Shown here piece by piece: positions 1 through 12,800 of a DNA stretch of 64,000 nt. Under the pieces are notes generated by a model. The model worked only from the letters and a program-made list of their open reading frames with translations, searched no databases and was not told the DNA's origin. The position numbers were made by a program, and so were the translations under genes. Position 1 is the stretch's first letter. Every line of letters begins with the position of its first letter. The stretch is from Pachyseris speciosa. Its lineage: Eukaryota > Cnidaria > Anthozoa > Scleractinia > Pachyseridae. The stretch is taken from positions 811,501 to 875,500 of the forward strand of contig JAEMWC010000053.1 in NCBI GenBank assembly GCA_016490735.1. The letters are read 5' to 3'.

Positions 1-119
1 ACCGCCAGCACAGCTATCCCGGCCGTCCAGACACTCAAGTTGTCTTGCCACGCCAAGACGCCAGTCTTAAAAGTGAAGGATTGTAACTGTATTTTGTGTT
101 CTCTTTTTTATCCACACAG

Positions 120-3100
120 AGTTTTTTCACTTTCATTCAACCATTTTCTTGGAGTTGGACATATGTACCCATTCTTCCCAGGTACGTGTTTGACGTTTTA
201 CAATGCTCTAAATTAAATCTTAAATGAAATCACTTACTCAGTGCAGTGCACTGACATGCAATAAGTACCATATACATCGTTTTGCTAGAATCACAAGGCA
301 GTTCTCTTCATCAGCTTTTGCCTAATTTGTCATTGTTTATGTTTTGATCCAAAACTCCGGATTACCGTCCCGTACAAAAAGATGAATAATGACCCTTGTT
401 ACATAGTGTTAAGTATTTCAGGCAATCTAAGAACAAGCATCTTGTGGAAAAAAATCGGCTTGGCTAATTTTACGAATAGAATAGTGTGTTAGCAGACCCA
501 GTTACTGTAAGTGCATATGTGTAAATGTTTTCCGACATTCTGTGACAATAAGTGGAGAAAACAGTTAGCTGTCATGTGCTTTCTTTTCCAGCGCCCTGCT
601 CGATTTAGTTGAAGCCCCAGGTGCATTTATCATGGGCTGTCATGCGAACCACAAGATTCAGATACAAAGAGTTGTCATGGAAATGGATGAGGTGATACAT
701 AATTTTATCGTCTTCTCTTTTTTCCATAGCAATTACATTAGCGGCAAGCGCTAGAAAGGGGAGGGGGAGATGCGAAGCAGGCGTGCGCGCACTCGATTGT
801 TCAGTTATTTCCCTGGTGCCTAATATCCTGCATTTGTCATTATCGGTTAAACAATAATATTCCGTACATCCCAGATGTTTGTATTTTTGTTTGTTTGTTG
901 TTCTTTCTTAGTTTATCGAGGTTAGCGTTCTTTTTCTTACCTCTCACAAAATGCCGCCAATACCCAATTCACGAGTTTAGCTGCTGATTGTTATGAATAC
1001 ACCCAGTGTTCTTCTATCGAAAGAGTCATTTGCTGTGTATCTTTTAGTTGTCCAGCATAGTTATCGCAGATATTGACGAGGGAACAGTAACGCTACATCC
1101 AAAGGCAAAAATTCCACGACTACCAACCTACGTTACGGACATGTTCAAGTTCAGGTATTGGCTCCAATCAGCAAAATTTTTTAGTCTGAAAGTACGTTTC
1201 GGTTTAGTTATCACAGCAGTTTGCTAATATATGTTCAGAACTTCTTGGCGACAGATAGAAGTATTCTCCCAGACAAATAGACCTAGTTTCAACGACTTTT
1301 GAACAGTTGGCACTGTAAAGTTGGCAGACGCCCGTTCTGGCGTCTGCTCGCGCAAGTCAATGGCACTATCACATTTGACGACTGATCGTCATTTTCTTAC
1401 CCGGAGCCTCTCTCCCCTAGGCCAGCAGTCGGGAAACTAATCGCCCTGGTATGAAGTTATGATTAAAATTCCGAAAATTAATATCCTACCCCGGCTTAAT
1501 TCCTCATGTTAATTTGCAAATATCTCCTTGTCGTAATGTTGGAGTTCTACCACTGTACGAGTCCGCAAATGATTCCATGACCGCAAATGATCCACATATT
1601 GGACCGCAAATGATCCCAAGCAAAAAAATTAGGAATGGCATAGATGGTGAAATGGTGTGGATAGTGAATTGGCGATTATTTGAATTTTTAATTGAAATCA
1701 ACAAACAGACAGAACGTCACGCAATGCCTGACAACAACAAGGAAAAACAATAGCCTGGGACCAGGCTCCGCAGTGGGGTTGCCGCCGCCCCTTCCCCTCC
1801 GCCAGTCTCCCGCTCGGGGCAGCTCAGCTGCTACTGCTGCTGCTGCTGCTGCTGCTGCCACTGCTACTACTACTACTGCTACTGCTACTACTACTACTAC
1901 TACTGCTACTGCTACTGCTACTAGTACTACTACTGCTACTGCTACTGCTACTACTACTACTACTGCTACTGCTACTGCTACTGCTACTACTACTACTACT
2001 ACTACTACTAGTACTGCTACTGCTACTGCTACTACTACTACTGCTACTGCTACTGCTACTAGTACTGCTACTGCTACTGCTACTAGTACTGCTACTGCTA
2101 CTACTACTACTACTAGTACTGCTACTGCTACTACTAGTACTGCTACTACTACTGCTACTGCTACTGCTACTGCTACTAGTACTGCTACTGCTACTGCTAC
2201 TGCTACTGCTACTGCTACTAGTACTACTACTAGTACTGCTACTGCTACTACTGCTACTACTGCTACTACTACTGCTACTGCTACTGCTACTGCTACTAGT
2301 ACTGCTACTGCTACTGCTACTAGTACTACTACTACTACTACTACTACTGCTACTGCTACTGCTACTAGTACTACTACTAGTACTGCTACTGCTACTACTG
2401 CTACTACTACTGCTACTGCTACTGCTACTGCTACTAGTACTGCTACTGCTACTGCTACTAGTACTACTACTTGTACTGCTACTGCTACTACTGCTACTAC
2501 TACTGCTACTGCTACTGCTACTGCTACTGCTACTAGTACTACTACTAGTACTGCTACTGCTACTACTGCTACTACTACTGCTACTGCTACTGCTACTGCT
2601 ACTAGTACTGCTACTGCTACTGCTACTGCTACTACTGCTACTGCTACTACTACTAGTACTACTACTAGTACTGCTACTGCTACTACTGCTACTACTACTG
2701 CTACTGCTACTAGTACTGCTACTGCTATTACTGCTACTACTACTACTACTGCTACTGCTACTAGTACTACTACTACTACTGCTACTGCTACTGCTACTGC
2801 TACTGCTACTGCTACTGCTACTAGTACTACTACTAGTACTGCTACTGCTACTGCTACTACTGCTACTGCTACTGCTACTGCTACTGCTACTAGTACTACT
2901 ACTGCTACTGCTGCTACTGCTACTGCTACTGCTACTACTGCTACTGCTACTGCTAATACTACTACTGCTACTGCTACTGCTACTGCTACTAGTACTACTA
3001 CTGCTACTGCTACTGCTACTGCTACTGCTACTGCTACTAGTACTAATACCACTACTTTCTATTTATAACAACAATCTGATGTTTTCAAAGTAATCGCTAC

Positions 3101-6100
3101 ACATTCTAGTTTTATTTTATTATGATACATAGTGAGTCTTTTACTGTAGGATTTAATTGTAAATACACGGCTTGATGGAAGAGCATATCGTACATATGCA
3201 TTGATACCGTATTTAAATAAAGATGATGATGAACGCTCAAAATAAAATCTCATCTTTACACGACTTTTTTTACCCCTAGTCTAACTTTACGTCTTCCATG
3301 CGTGTGTATAAGCAGTGAAAAAGGGAACCTAGACTCATCACAGCAGTTTTTTTTTGTGGGGTTTGTGGGGATCATTTGTGGACCTGTACACTTCAGTTTT
3401 ACTCCCTGTCGTTTCTTTTGTTTTAAAACCAATCAAAGTCGTACCCAAAGGGAACTTTCAAGAGTCGCTCTTTATTGTTTTTTCAAAGACTGTGTAACAA
3501 TGACGTTTTGTGACTCTGAGGCCATTTTGGTTAAGTGACTTATATTTTGCATCTGAAGACGCACTGTCTTCCTTAGATCAAGCTGTACATCACATGCAAG
3601 GTGATGAACATGGATTGTATGTTGAATGTGTTTGACCTCGGCTTGCGAATCTAGATCTGGGCAAAGTTCTGTAGATAATTATTGTCCATTTTGTCTCCCA
3701 AAAGTAAAACCAAACACAGCACTTTACGTTAAATACTTGTTAATACTCGCAAATCACTTTCACAGGATGAAAAAGGCCGAAATTCACTTTGACAAAGTAA
3801 TTGCTCAAAGGTATGACTTGCTCTAATATCCTGAATTTCATACTTTTGATACTCCTGGGTGCTTAATTTCTGAGTCCTTTTTCACTATTAGTTGATTTTT
3901 GTTTGTTTGTTTGTTTGTTTTTACAGGCAAACATTCTTCACTTTAGAAGAATTCCAAAGGGAACGAGAAATCTTTGTGAGAAAGTTTCAGCAACTTGTTT
4001 TAGCATGTGAGTAAACCGTAAAGTGCTCAAAAACTGATTATTTAGATACTTACTCTTGCGTTTATTGTTTTTACACTGGCAGCACCTGTTCTTAAATACC
4101 CGGCTATAGGCGTGTTTCATTATAACTGTCATTCAGGTTGCTGTATTTAGCCTTTTGGGGCTTTGTTCCTTCCATCCTTGAGTCTCATTATAAATCACTT
4201 CCATTGTTATATGTTCACCTTTTTTTGTTTGTGTTGTTGTTCTTGTTGGTTGGTTTGTTTGTTTGTTTGTTTGTTTTTTGTTGCTGTCGTTTATAATGAG
4301 CTTATGCCGGAGTTGTAGTCATCACTAACTTAGTCTAGTATTATCATCACTAACTAGTATTAAGTGTAATGTTAGATTTTCCATAAACTTGTTAGCGGCC
4401 TTCCACACCATAGTTGCTCCTAGTTCGGTTTTCAATTCAGCATCGAGCTTCACCAAAAAAAAAATTCATTGGTTTTTTTAATCTACCATCACTCTTTACC
4501 TTAGCAACGCTGGAGATGATGCTACGAATGTTTAGGTAAGTAAAAACGTCCACATCCACACGATCTTCTTACGTCTGCTTGAGGTGATGACTAACAGTGA
4601 CTAATTAACTCAGTTCAAGGCTGTACTATGGTGGCCTAGAACTGCCATAAGGATTTTTGGTGTGTTTTTGATCTTTTTCTTTTATATTTTATTTTATTTT
4701 ACTTATTCAGTTTATTGTTTTTGTTTATTTCATTTCATTCGTTTGATTTGACTTTATTTCATTTTCAAAAACAATTTTTTTTATGAAAATGAAATAAAGC
4801 AAATAAAAACGCTTTGTCTAAAATGAAATTAATATGAAAGTAAAGTCAATTGTAAACAAATTAAATTAAAAGCAAATGAAAATTTTATCACCGTGGCCTA
4901 AAGCTGTCATAGACCAAGATGCCTTGGGGGCGGCTTGTACTTCCAAGATGGCGGCGCCGAAGATCGACGTGTCTAGATACCCGGCAGCCGGGAACTGATT
5001 TCAAACAACTAGATACCCGGAAGTCAGAAATTTTGACCAATTTTCTCGAAACAGCTCGTTTAATTCCTCTAAGAACATAAGATATTTGTTAAGAAATATC
5101 AAGCGATTGCAAATATTGCCTTGGGTTAATAGTAGAAGCGACTGTCGAGCTTGGGCGTAGAGTGAAATCTCAATGTTTTCGACACTTAGAAAATACTCAA
5201 GTTCTGACAAACTGAGTCAACTCCCAATGAATATCTGCAGAAATTATCAACGAAACCTCACTAGAGTATTTAGTGTTTGTTCAGAAATGCCAAGCGATTC
5301 TAAATAAAGGTTTAGTATTGTTGTGAACAAATTCTCCGAGCTTGCATTAAGCATATTCTTTAGAATCTTGACTCACGGTACGGTTTCAAAATACTAGATG
5401 CCCGGCAGTCGGAAATTCACGTCCAATATGCTCGAAATATCTCATTTAATTTTTGTAAAAACATCAGGAAGTTGTTTAGAAAACTCAAGCGATTTCAAAC
5501 ACTGCTTTGGGCTTGAAGTAGAGGCAACTGTCGAGCCTGGGGCATAGAGTGAAATCTTCATAGTTTCGACACTTCAAAAATATTCAAGTTTTGACACACC
5601 GAGCGTGACGTGACTGATCAGCTCTCGGGAAATATCGACAAAACGTGTTGTCCAAACCTCCCCAGAGCATTTCATGTTCGTTGGCATAAATCCCAAGCGA
5701 TTCTTAAGGAGGTTTTGGTATTGTAGTGCATGAATTTTTCGTGCTTACACAAAGCATATTCTTTGGAATCATTCACTTACGGGCACGGCTTTCAACTGTT
5801 TCAAAATACAAGATGCCCGCAGTCGAAAATTCTCACTGTACTTTCACGAAAATCTTTCTCGGCATCTGCTGAGTCTACTCGATTTCTATGTAAAATTATA
5901 AAGAGTCTATAGTCTTGCCAGATATTCTCTATGGAAATGTTCCTCTGAGTTACAAACAACGTAAAAAACTTTATATTAAACGAGCTGTTTCGAGAAAATT
6001 GGTCAAAATTTCTGGCTGTCGCGTATCTAGTTTTTTTAAATCAGTTCCGGCTGCTGGGTATCTAGACACGTCGATCTTATATCGAAGTATCGAAGACGCC

Positions 6101-9100
6101 TCTCTTAAGTTCTTATGCTCCAAGCATACCAATCGAAATCTCTTAACATAAAATCTAAAATCTCCTCGCGGCGAAGACCTGCTGTCACATAATCTTTCAG
6201 CTTTTCTCTCAATTTAAGTCCTCTTTCCAAGAATCCTTCCTTATCCTTGCCGCCGCCATCTTGGAAGTACAAGCCGCCCCCAAGGCATCTTGGTCTATGG
6301 CAGTTTTAGGCCACGGTGATAAATTTTTCGTTTGCTTTTAATTTAATTTGTTTTCAGTTCATATTAATTTCATTTTAGACAAAGCGTTTTTATTTGCTTT
6401 AATTTCATTTTCATAAAAAAAAATTGTTTTTGAAAATGAAATAAAGTCAAATCAAACGAATGAAGTGAAATAAACAAAAACAATAAACTGAATAAGTAAA
6501 ATAAAATAAAATATAAAAGTAAAAGATATTATGGCAGTTCTAGGCCACCATACTGTACTGTAGCGGTATCATCGCCTTTTGCCTCACAACAGTTTTTAGT
6601 ATTTACGCTTTAACAAACAGCATTCTCAATAGTTAATACTTCACGCGTACAATCAGTCAACATGGAGATAACGACGAGAAAGAGAGAGAAAAACGATAAA
6701 CACAGGTTAACTTAATAAATGATGAAACAGTAACAGCGGTTAATGAAGATGTGAGTGATCATTGCAGTTATTAACATTATTCAAGCAGTACCGTAAAAGC
6801 TCTATTAAGCCCCCCTCTCTTTTAACCCCGCCCCCCTCTCTTTTAACCCCCCCCCCCCCCCTCTCTAATAAGCCGCCCGTTTGGGTTCGGTTTTTGCAAT
6901 AAGCCCCCCTCTCTAATAAGCTCCCTCCCCCCCCTCCCCCCCTTTTGGGACACAAGATTTTGTAATTATTCCCTCCTATTCCAGGGCTTGAAATAACTAA
7001 CGGGCAGGCGCCGGTCACATTGTCCGATCAACATGTTTTTGCTCGGGCACGACCCGTTTTTGACCGGTCAAGAAGAAGGAAATTGTCCCACTGTAAAGAA
7101 ACAGACTCGTTGTTTGATCAACTTCCTGCTGCAGTACTGTGCGAAAGAAATGAGAGCGAATTTTGACGAATTTCAAACATTTTGTCATTTTTCGGCGAAA
7201 ATGAGCGAACTTTTTTGCCATATCGAATTTCGAAGCCGCATTGTCTCAAAAGTTTTGACATTTCGAACTTCCCGGCGTACGAAAGTTCGAACGAAAAGTC
7301 GATCGCGAAATTTCGTACATGGTCATAGAAATTTCAAATGTGCTGCGAATGTGAGTGTGACGCCGACTAGAATTTCTCAACAAGTGCCACAACTCTGTCT
7401 ACATTTATATTTTTTCAGGAACACGAATTATGTCTCTTGTGATTATCAAATAGGATGACAGGACAACATGTCCGGCCATCCAAAGATTTGTCCGGTCAAT
7501 ACTTAATTCTGACCGGGCATTGTCCGTTGACCGGCCGTTATTTCAAGCCCTGCTATTCCCTCTTACGAAATACACTTAATGCGGCCCAGTTGGTTTGTTT
7601 TTAAACAAATATACAATAAAACACATGAATACTGTTTCCTGCTTGGTATTAAAATAATAACGTTTTACTGCAGCTGTTTGAGATTTGTACAGAAACTATT
7701 AAACACGAAAACGGCGTGTTCAAAGATTTGAAATAAGCCCCCCCCCCCCCCGTAAATAAGGCCTGAAATTAAATAAGCCCCCCGGCGGCTTAATAGAGTT
7801 TTTACGGTATTTGAAAATAAAGTCTGAAAAAAAAATCAGGCTTGTCAGTAAAGGGATCAAACCCACGACCTCTGCGATACCGGTGCAGTGCTCACCAACT
7901 GAGCTAACAAGCCAGTGTGCATGAATACCATATATCATTTGAACCGTGGATTACAAATATATGATTTTCATATATTCAGAGTCATTTATTCATCACCCAC
8001 GGGTTTCAGTATTATTAACCAACTAAATGACCTGCTCCCAGTTGGCTTGTTAGCTCATTTAGTAGAGCACTGCAGCGGTATCGCAGAAGTCGTGGGTACA
8101 ACTCCCGTACAAGCCTGTAGTTTTTTTTTTTCGGTCTTAATTTTCACCACTGCCTAAGTTGTGTTCATAACTGCGACGATCACTCAAATCTTCATTCTTT
8201 AATCCACAGTTCAAACATATGGTTTTCATATATTCGCAGTAACAGTAACAGTAACAGTTAAGAGGTAGAACGGGTAGAAGCGACAAGCGACATGGCTCCG
8301 AAAACAGGCGACAATCTTCTCCCAAAACGCCGACAACCGACAGAAATTAGCAGAAAACTCGCGACAGTTTGCGACTGCGACAATTCACTTTCCATTCCAG
8401 ACCACCCCTTGGGAGGCCTCATATAAAGGTTCACGGACTCATGTAGGGAGGATTTGTTTTAACAGTACGTTGAATGACTTCTTACACTTTTCCTCGCCTT
8501 CCTTATATTTAACCATCTTTATTTTCCTTTTTCAGTGACATGAAAACCTTCATTGTCCATCAAGAAGATGTAAGCTATATTTTTGCTTTTTCAGTTAAAT
8601 GGCTTGTCTGACAGAGCGACCGACGAGTTCCGTTAATTTACTATGACTGATTGATCAATCATCTACGAAACAACTGACTAGTCTAGAGCTAAACTATGAC
8701 TGAGTGACTGACTGACTGACTGGCTGTGGAAATTACACAACGATTTCCTTTAGCAAACTAGATATTTGCCTCAATGGAGTGAAACATTTTGCGTTTTGTT
8801 CAACACAGCTTTTTTTTGACATGGATGCTTTCATCGAGTCCAAGCCTTTGGAGGATCGAGATTTTTATCGTGAGGTGGGCTCCACGACTTGTCTTCTACA
8901 TTATGACTGCATTTACTTAAAATTCCAGCTGTCCCATACCCCTAAAGGGACATAACATAACTATCCAGTCACTCATCTTTTCTAGTAGTGTACAGCAAGC
9001 GTTGTACATATTAGGCTAGTAATTAGAACAATCTACAGTAATTAGAACATCTGACCGGAGTAACCAAGGTTATGGATTTGACTCCCTGTCAAGGAAGTCA

Positions 9101-9857
9101 GTCTTTTTCTTTGGCATGCGGCAAGGTGAAGCTAGAGCTTTCTTAATTATTTCAGTGCCGAGCTTACAATTTACCACCTGTCTTTCATCATTGACTATTC
9201 CGTCGGTCAAATGGAGACTGGACTGCATGAAAAAAGTGAATAATGGAATCAGTTCAGGAGAAGCAAAAGAAGAGACGATTCCTTATCGTTAACCAAATAT
9301 CTTCACTCACTCATAAGTGCAGTCGCGATTTTTATAACCGAGCACCCAAAATGTCAGGGAAAGTAATATGACTGATGAAGATATTTCGTATCACTGACTA
9401 GTTGTTTCTGTGCCAAATGGGGTTGAAGTGCTTCTGATGTGTTTCCAAATTTGTAGTCCATGGACTGTATCCTATGGTGTTATCTAAAGGAAAGCTCATC
9501 AGTCTTTCTTTCCACTTATGTATATACTCTCCAGTCAGTAGGGCACTTGTGTTCGGCTATAGAGATTTGAGACTTAAATAAAGTTATCATCATCAGTTAT
9601 CATCATGCGAGTATATGTCAAGCACGAATATTTAAATATTGTTCTTAATTGTAACTACTTCGGGCGCACTTGAGCTTGAGGTGGTCCTGGGAGGTGGTCG
9701 CTGAGAGGTTAACTGTTTTATCTTATGTTCTTTCCGGTTTTGTTTTTAAGGTTTGCAAGAGCCACGCGTTTAGCATGTTTCTTTATGACCTCATTCGTGA
9801 CCCAGAAAAGACGGACTACTTCACTCGTATGGCTCAGAGAACACGAATAGTTCCCAA
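120..9857 (+). CDS. DENND3: DENND3 exons 1-9 in window: DENN/dDENN part
   Basis: Exons: 120-181, 592-691, 1048-1154, 3766-3810, 3927-4006, 4505-4535, 8536-8569, 8809-8874, 9751-9857. Counting from the first codon here, residues 5-20 read FIQPFSWSWTYVPILP, the cDENN 'PFxWxxxYVPILP' signature. LLDLVEAPGAFIMG follows at 23-36 and IVIADIDEG at 58-66, both typical of the DENN core. The dDENN-type segment FFDMDAFIESKPLEDRDFYR is at about 155-174, followed by a helix with FSMFLYDLI. In this family the DENN core binds the Rab. The first exon has a good acceptor at 118-119, so bases 1-119 are probably intron. Confidence 0.9.
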
Positions 9858-12800
9858 GTAAGTTATTGTCAGAGTTTAAAAGACGTATCCTTGTCATGTG
9901 CAATCCTTTATAACATAGGAATAGTCAATTCACCTTTGTGGACTTTTTGTCAGATATCAGAGGAATCCCTCGAACATCTATCTATACATATCAGGGACCG
10001 CGCAGGGGGAGGGGCCGGGGGGACCAGCCCCCCAACAAAGTACTTTCAGTTGGCTAAAGGTGGCGGAGCTCGCAGGAAAACATCAAATTATGATTGGTTC
10101 CTTTCGATCTTGTCTGATGGAATTAATTTTAAAACCACTATCTTTTCAATTCATACACTTAGTTGTAGTCTTCTGTTGGTGATTAAAATGGGTTTGACAG
10201 ACCAACGCGACTCCTGCTATGTGCTCATTGTGTAAACTCGGCAAACATGTCTTTAAGCGATTTTCCTTTTCTATAAGAAATCAAGGGTGGTTCCTTGAAT
10301 ATCTCTCTGAGTAATGGTCGTTCTTGTATTAGAAGCCATTTGTCAATTAGTGTGTGTTTCAAACATGGTAACGATGGTTGAAATTGCGTCACGAAGGGTA
10401 GAAGCTTCTTGTGCGTTTTCTGTTTCTGTGTTAGAGCTCTTTTTCTGTCCGGTTAGGAGTATCTGTTCCACCATTTTCTTAGGGTAACTTCTAGAGATAA
10501 GGCGCGTTTGGCGAATGGAAAATGAATTCGTTGGTCGTAACAACAATCGAAAAATGAATTTCGGTACATTCAGAGAATCCGATTTCGTGACAGTAAGCCG
10601 AAAAAATAAGTGAACCAAAGTTATGATTACTCTACCTTCGTTTACAGATTACGTTAAGTGTGGTTACAAAGTTTATTTTATTGAGTTGAAAAGTGTAGAA
10701 AAGGATATCAAAATTATATGCGTTTTAATTATTTTGAGAGTTAGACCCCTCCCCTCACTTGAAAATGCGGGAGGCCCCCCACTTAAAAAAACTGCTCCGC
10801 GGGCCCTGTCATATTACAATATCAAGTGCTTTTTGGCTTTCTGTAGCTGAATGGTTGAAAACGTACTTTCCTACAATTCATGTTTTGACAGGTGCGAATA
10901 TGTTTGGTAAAGAAATGCAATTAATTAACCATGTTGTAGTATTAGGTAAACAAGTTATTTTCCAATGCAGACATCTTAACGTGAATTCTTCCCTTTCACT
11001 TCTTAAAGCAAAATTAAAAAGTGCTTATCAATTGAAGTTCATAGCTAAGCAAAATAACGCTACAGATAGTCATAATAAGAAATGGAAAGTGAGCCTCCAT
11101 CATATTCAAAACCTCTAGACTTATCGTATGTGCCTTTTGTGTGTTAATTAAAAAGTATGAAAGTATGTAATGAAATAACGAATTTGAAAAAAACTTTAAT
11201 ATAACTTAGCTTATTGAAAAAACAAATCTGCGATCCGCGATCCGCGATCGCCGTCTGCGATCATTTAGAAACCAGCCTCAATAGAAATCCGTGATTTCTC
11301 AAATCAGAGGCCATCTGCGTAATTAAAGTCTACGCTACCCTGTTTTTTTCTTCGAAAGAAACTTACGAGGTCCTTTTGTTTTTGTACCAAAGAGCAGCAT
11401 CTTCGAGAAAGAGAAGCTCCTCAACTGCTCCTGTCCCCGTCATATCTGATGAATTTTTCGTCAATCCTCAAGCAAATCTGGCCATCTTCGCTCTGCCACC
11501 CTTCGTCTCTGAAGGCATCTATACAGGTAAATATGTAAATGATGGTCAGTTTCTTCTATTAATCACACACTAGCCTGCACACAAGCCCATCATTTGGGCA
11601 ATTCAATTCAGTGATGTTTTGCTTTCGAACGGTGCGCGGTCAAAGCTCGTCCCAATCCCTTAGGTTTTGACCGCGTGCAAATCTCAAGCAAAATCGAGAC
11701 TTCGCGCCCTAATGAAGAGCCTGTATGCAGGCTAATCACACACATGTGCGAGGAAATAACATTTTGGAAAGTAAAGGGGATTGAATGGCTGTTATTACAG
11801 TTTTCAGCACTTTAACGTGCAAACGAGGCAACTGCTTCATTCGGAATTTACCCACTAGCCTCATTTTCACTAGTCTCCTTGGGGGAGCGTTGCGTGACAT
11901 CCCAAAAACGGCTGCGAAGGAGACTACATTTTCACCTTCATAAACAAAAAATATTTGAAGATGTGAATGATCATCGCAGTTATTTAAAAGCAGTGGTTAA
12001 AATAAAGCCTGAAAAAAATTTCAGGCTTGTACGGGAGTCGAACCCACGACCTCTGTGATCCCCTTGCAGTGCTCTACCGACTGAGCTAACAAGCCAACTG
12101 GGAGCTGGTCATTTGTAGGTTCGTAATATACCCGTGAGTGGTGAATATATGAGAATGAATATATGATAATCATATATTTGAACTGAGGATTAAAGAATGA
12201 ACATGTGAATGATCTACTTAAGCAAGCCTGAATATTTTTTAGGCTTTGTTTTCACTACTGTTTAAGTATTGTTCATAACTGCAATGATCATTAGCGTCTT
12301 CATTCTTTAATCCGCAGAGATTATGTAATGTTTGATAAATAAGTAGGAGTGTTTTATCCAGTTTAAAACACGAGGCGCAGCCGAGTGTTTAAGACTTGAT
12401 AAAACACGAATTGCGAGTTTACTGAACGGCTTAAAAAACTTTACTGTACATCTATCCATTCTTACACAAAAATACAGATTTTGGGTTATTTTGGCCTAGA
12501 AAATCGGATATAAAATTTAGCCGTGCCTTTATCATTAGAATTTCATTTCTTTAGCATTTCCTTCATGAATTAATACGTTTTTTAAGACAATGAATATTTG
12601 ATTTTCATAAATTCATTTTCACAAAAGAATACTTGTTCACAGTGACCTGTTCCTTTTTTCTTCTTCTACCACTTCATCATACATGCCATGAGGTCGTAAA
12701 ACCGAAATGTCCTTCTGCAAATAACTTTTACTTGCTAGTACTATAACAAAGTTGTGAAAAATCGTGGGGAGAATGTACCTTGTGAAATCAAGGCTTAAAG

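Noticed and set aside
1688..3068. Open frames of over 450 codons on both strands
   Set aside because: They are the triplet repeat read in phase. The segment is intronic between DENND3 exons.
4947..4962. AAGATGGCGGC promoter motif in a DENND3 intron
   Set aside because: It lies inside a transposon arm and occurs inverted in the other arm. No exon starts there.
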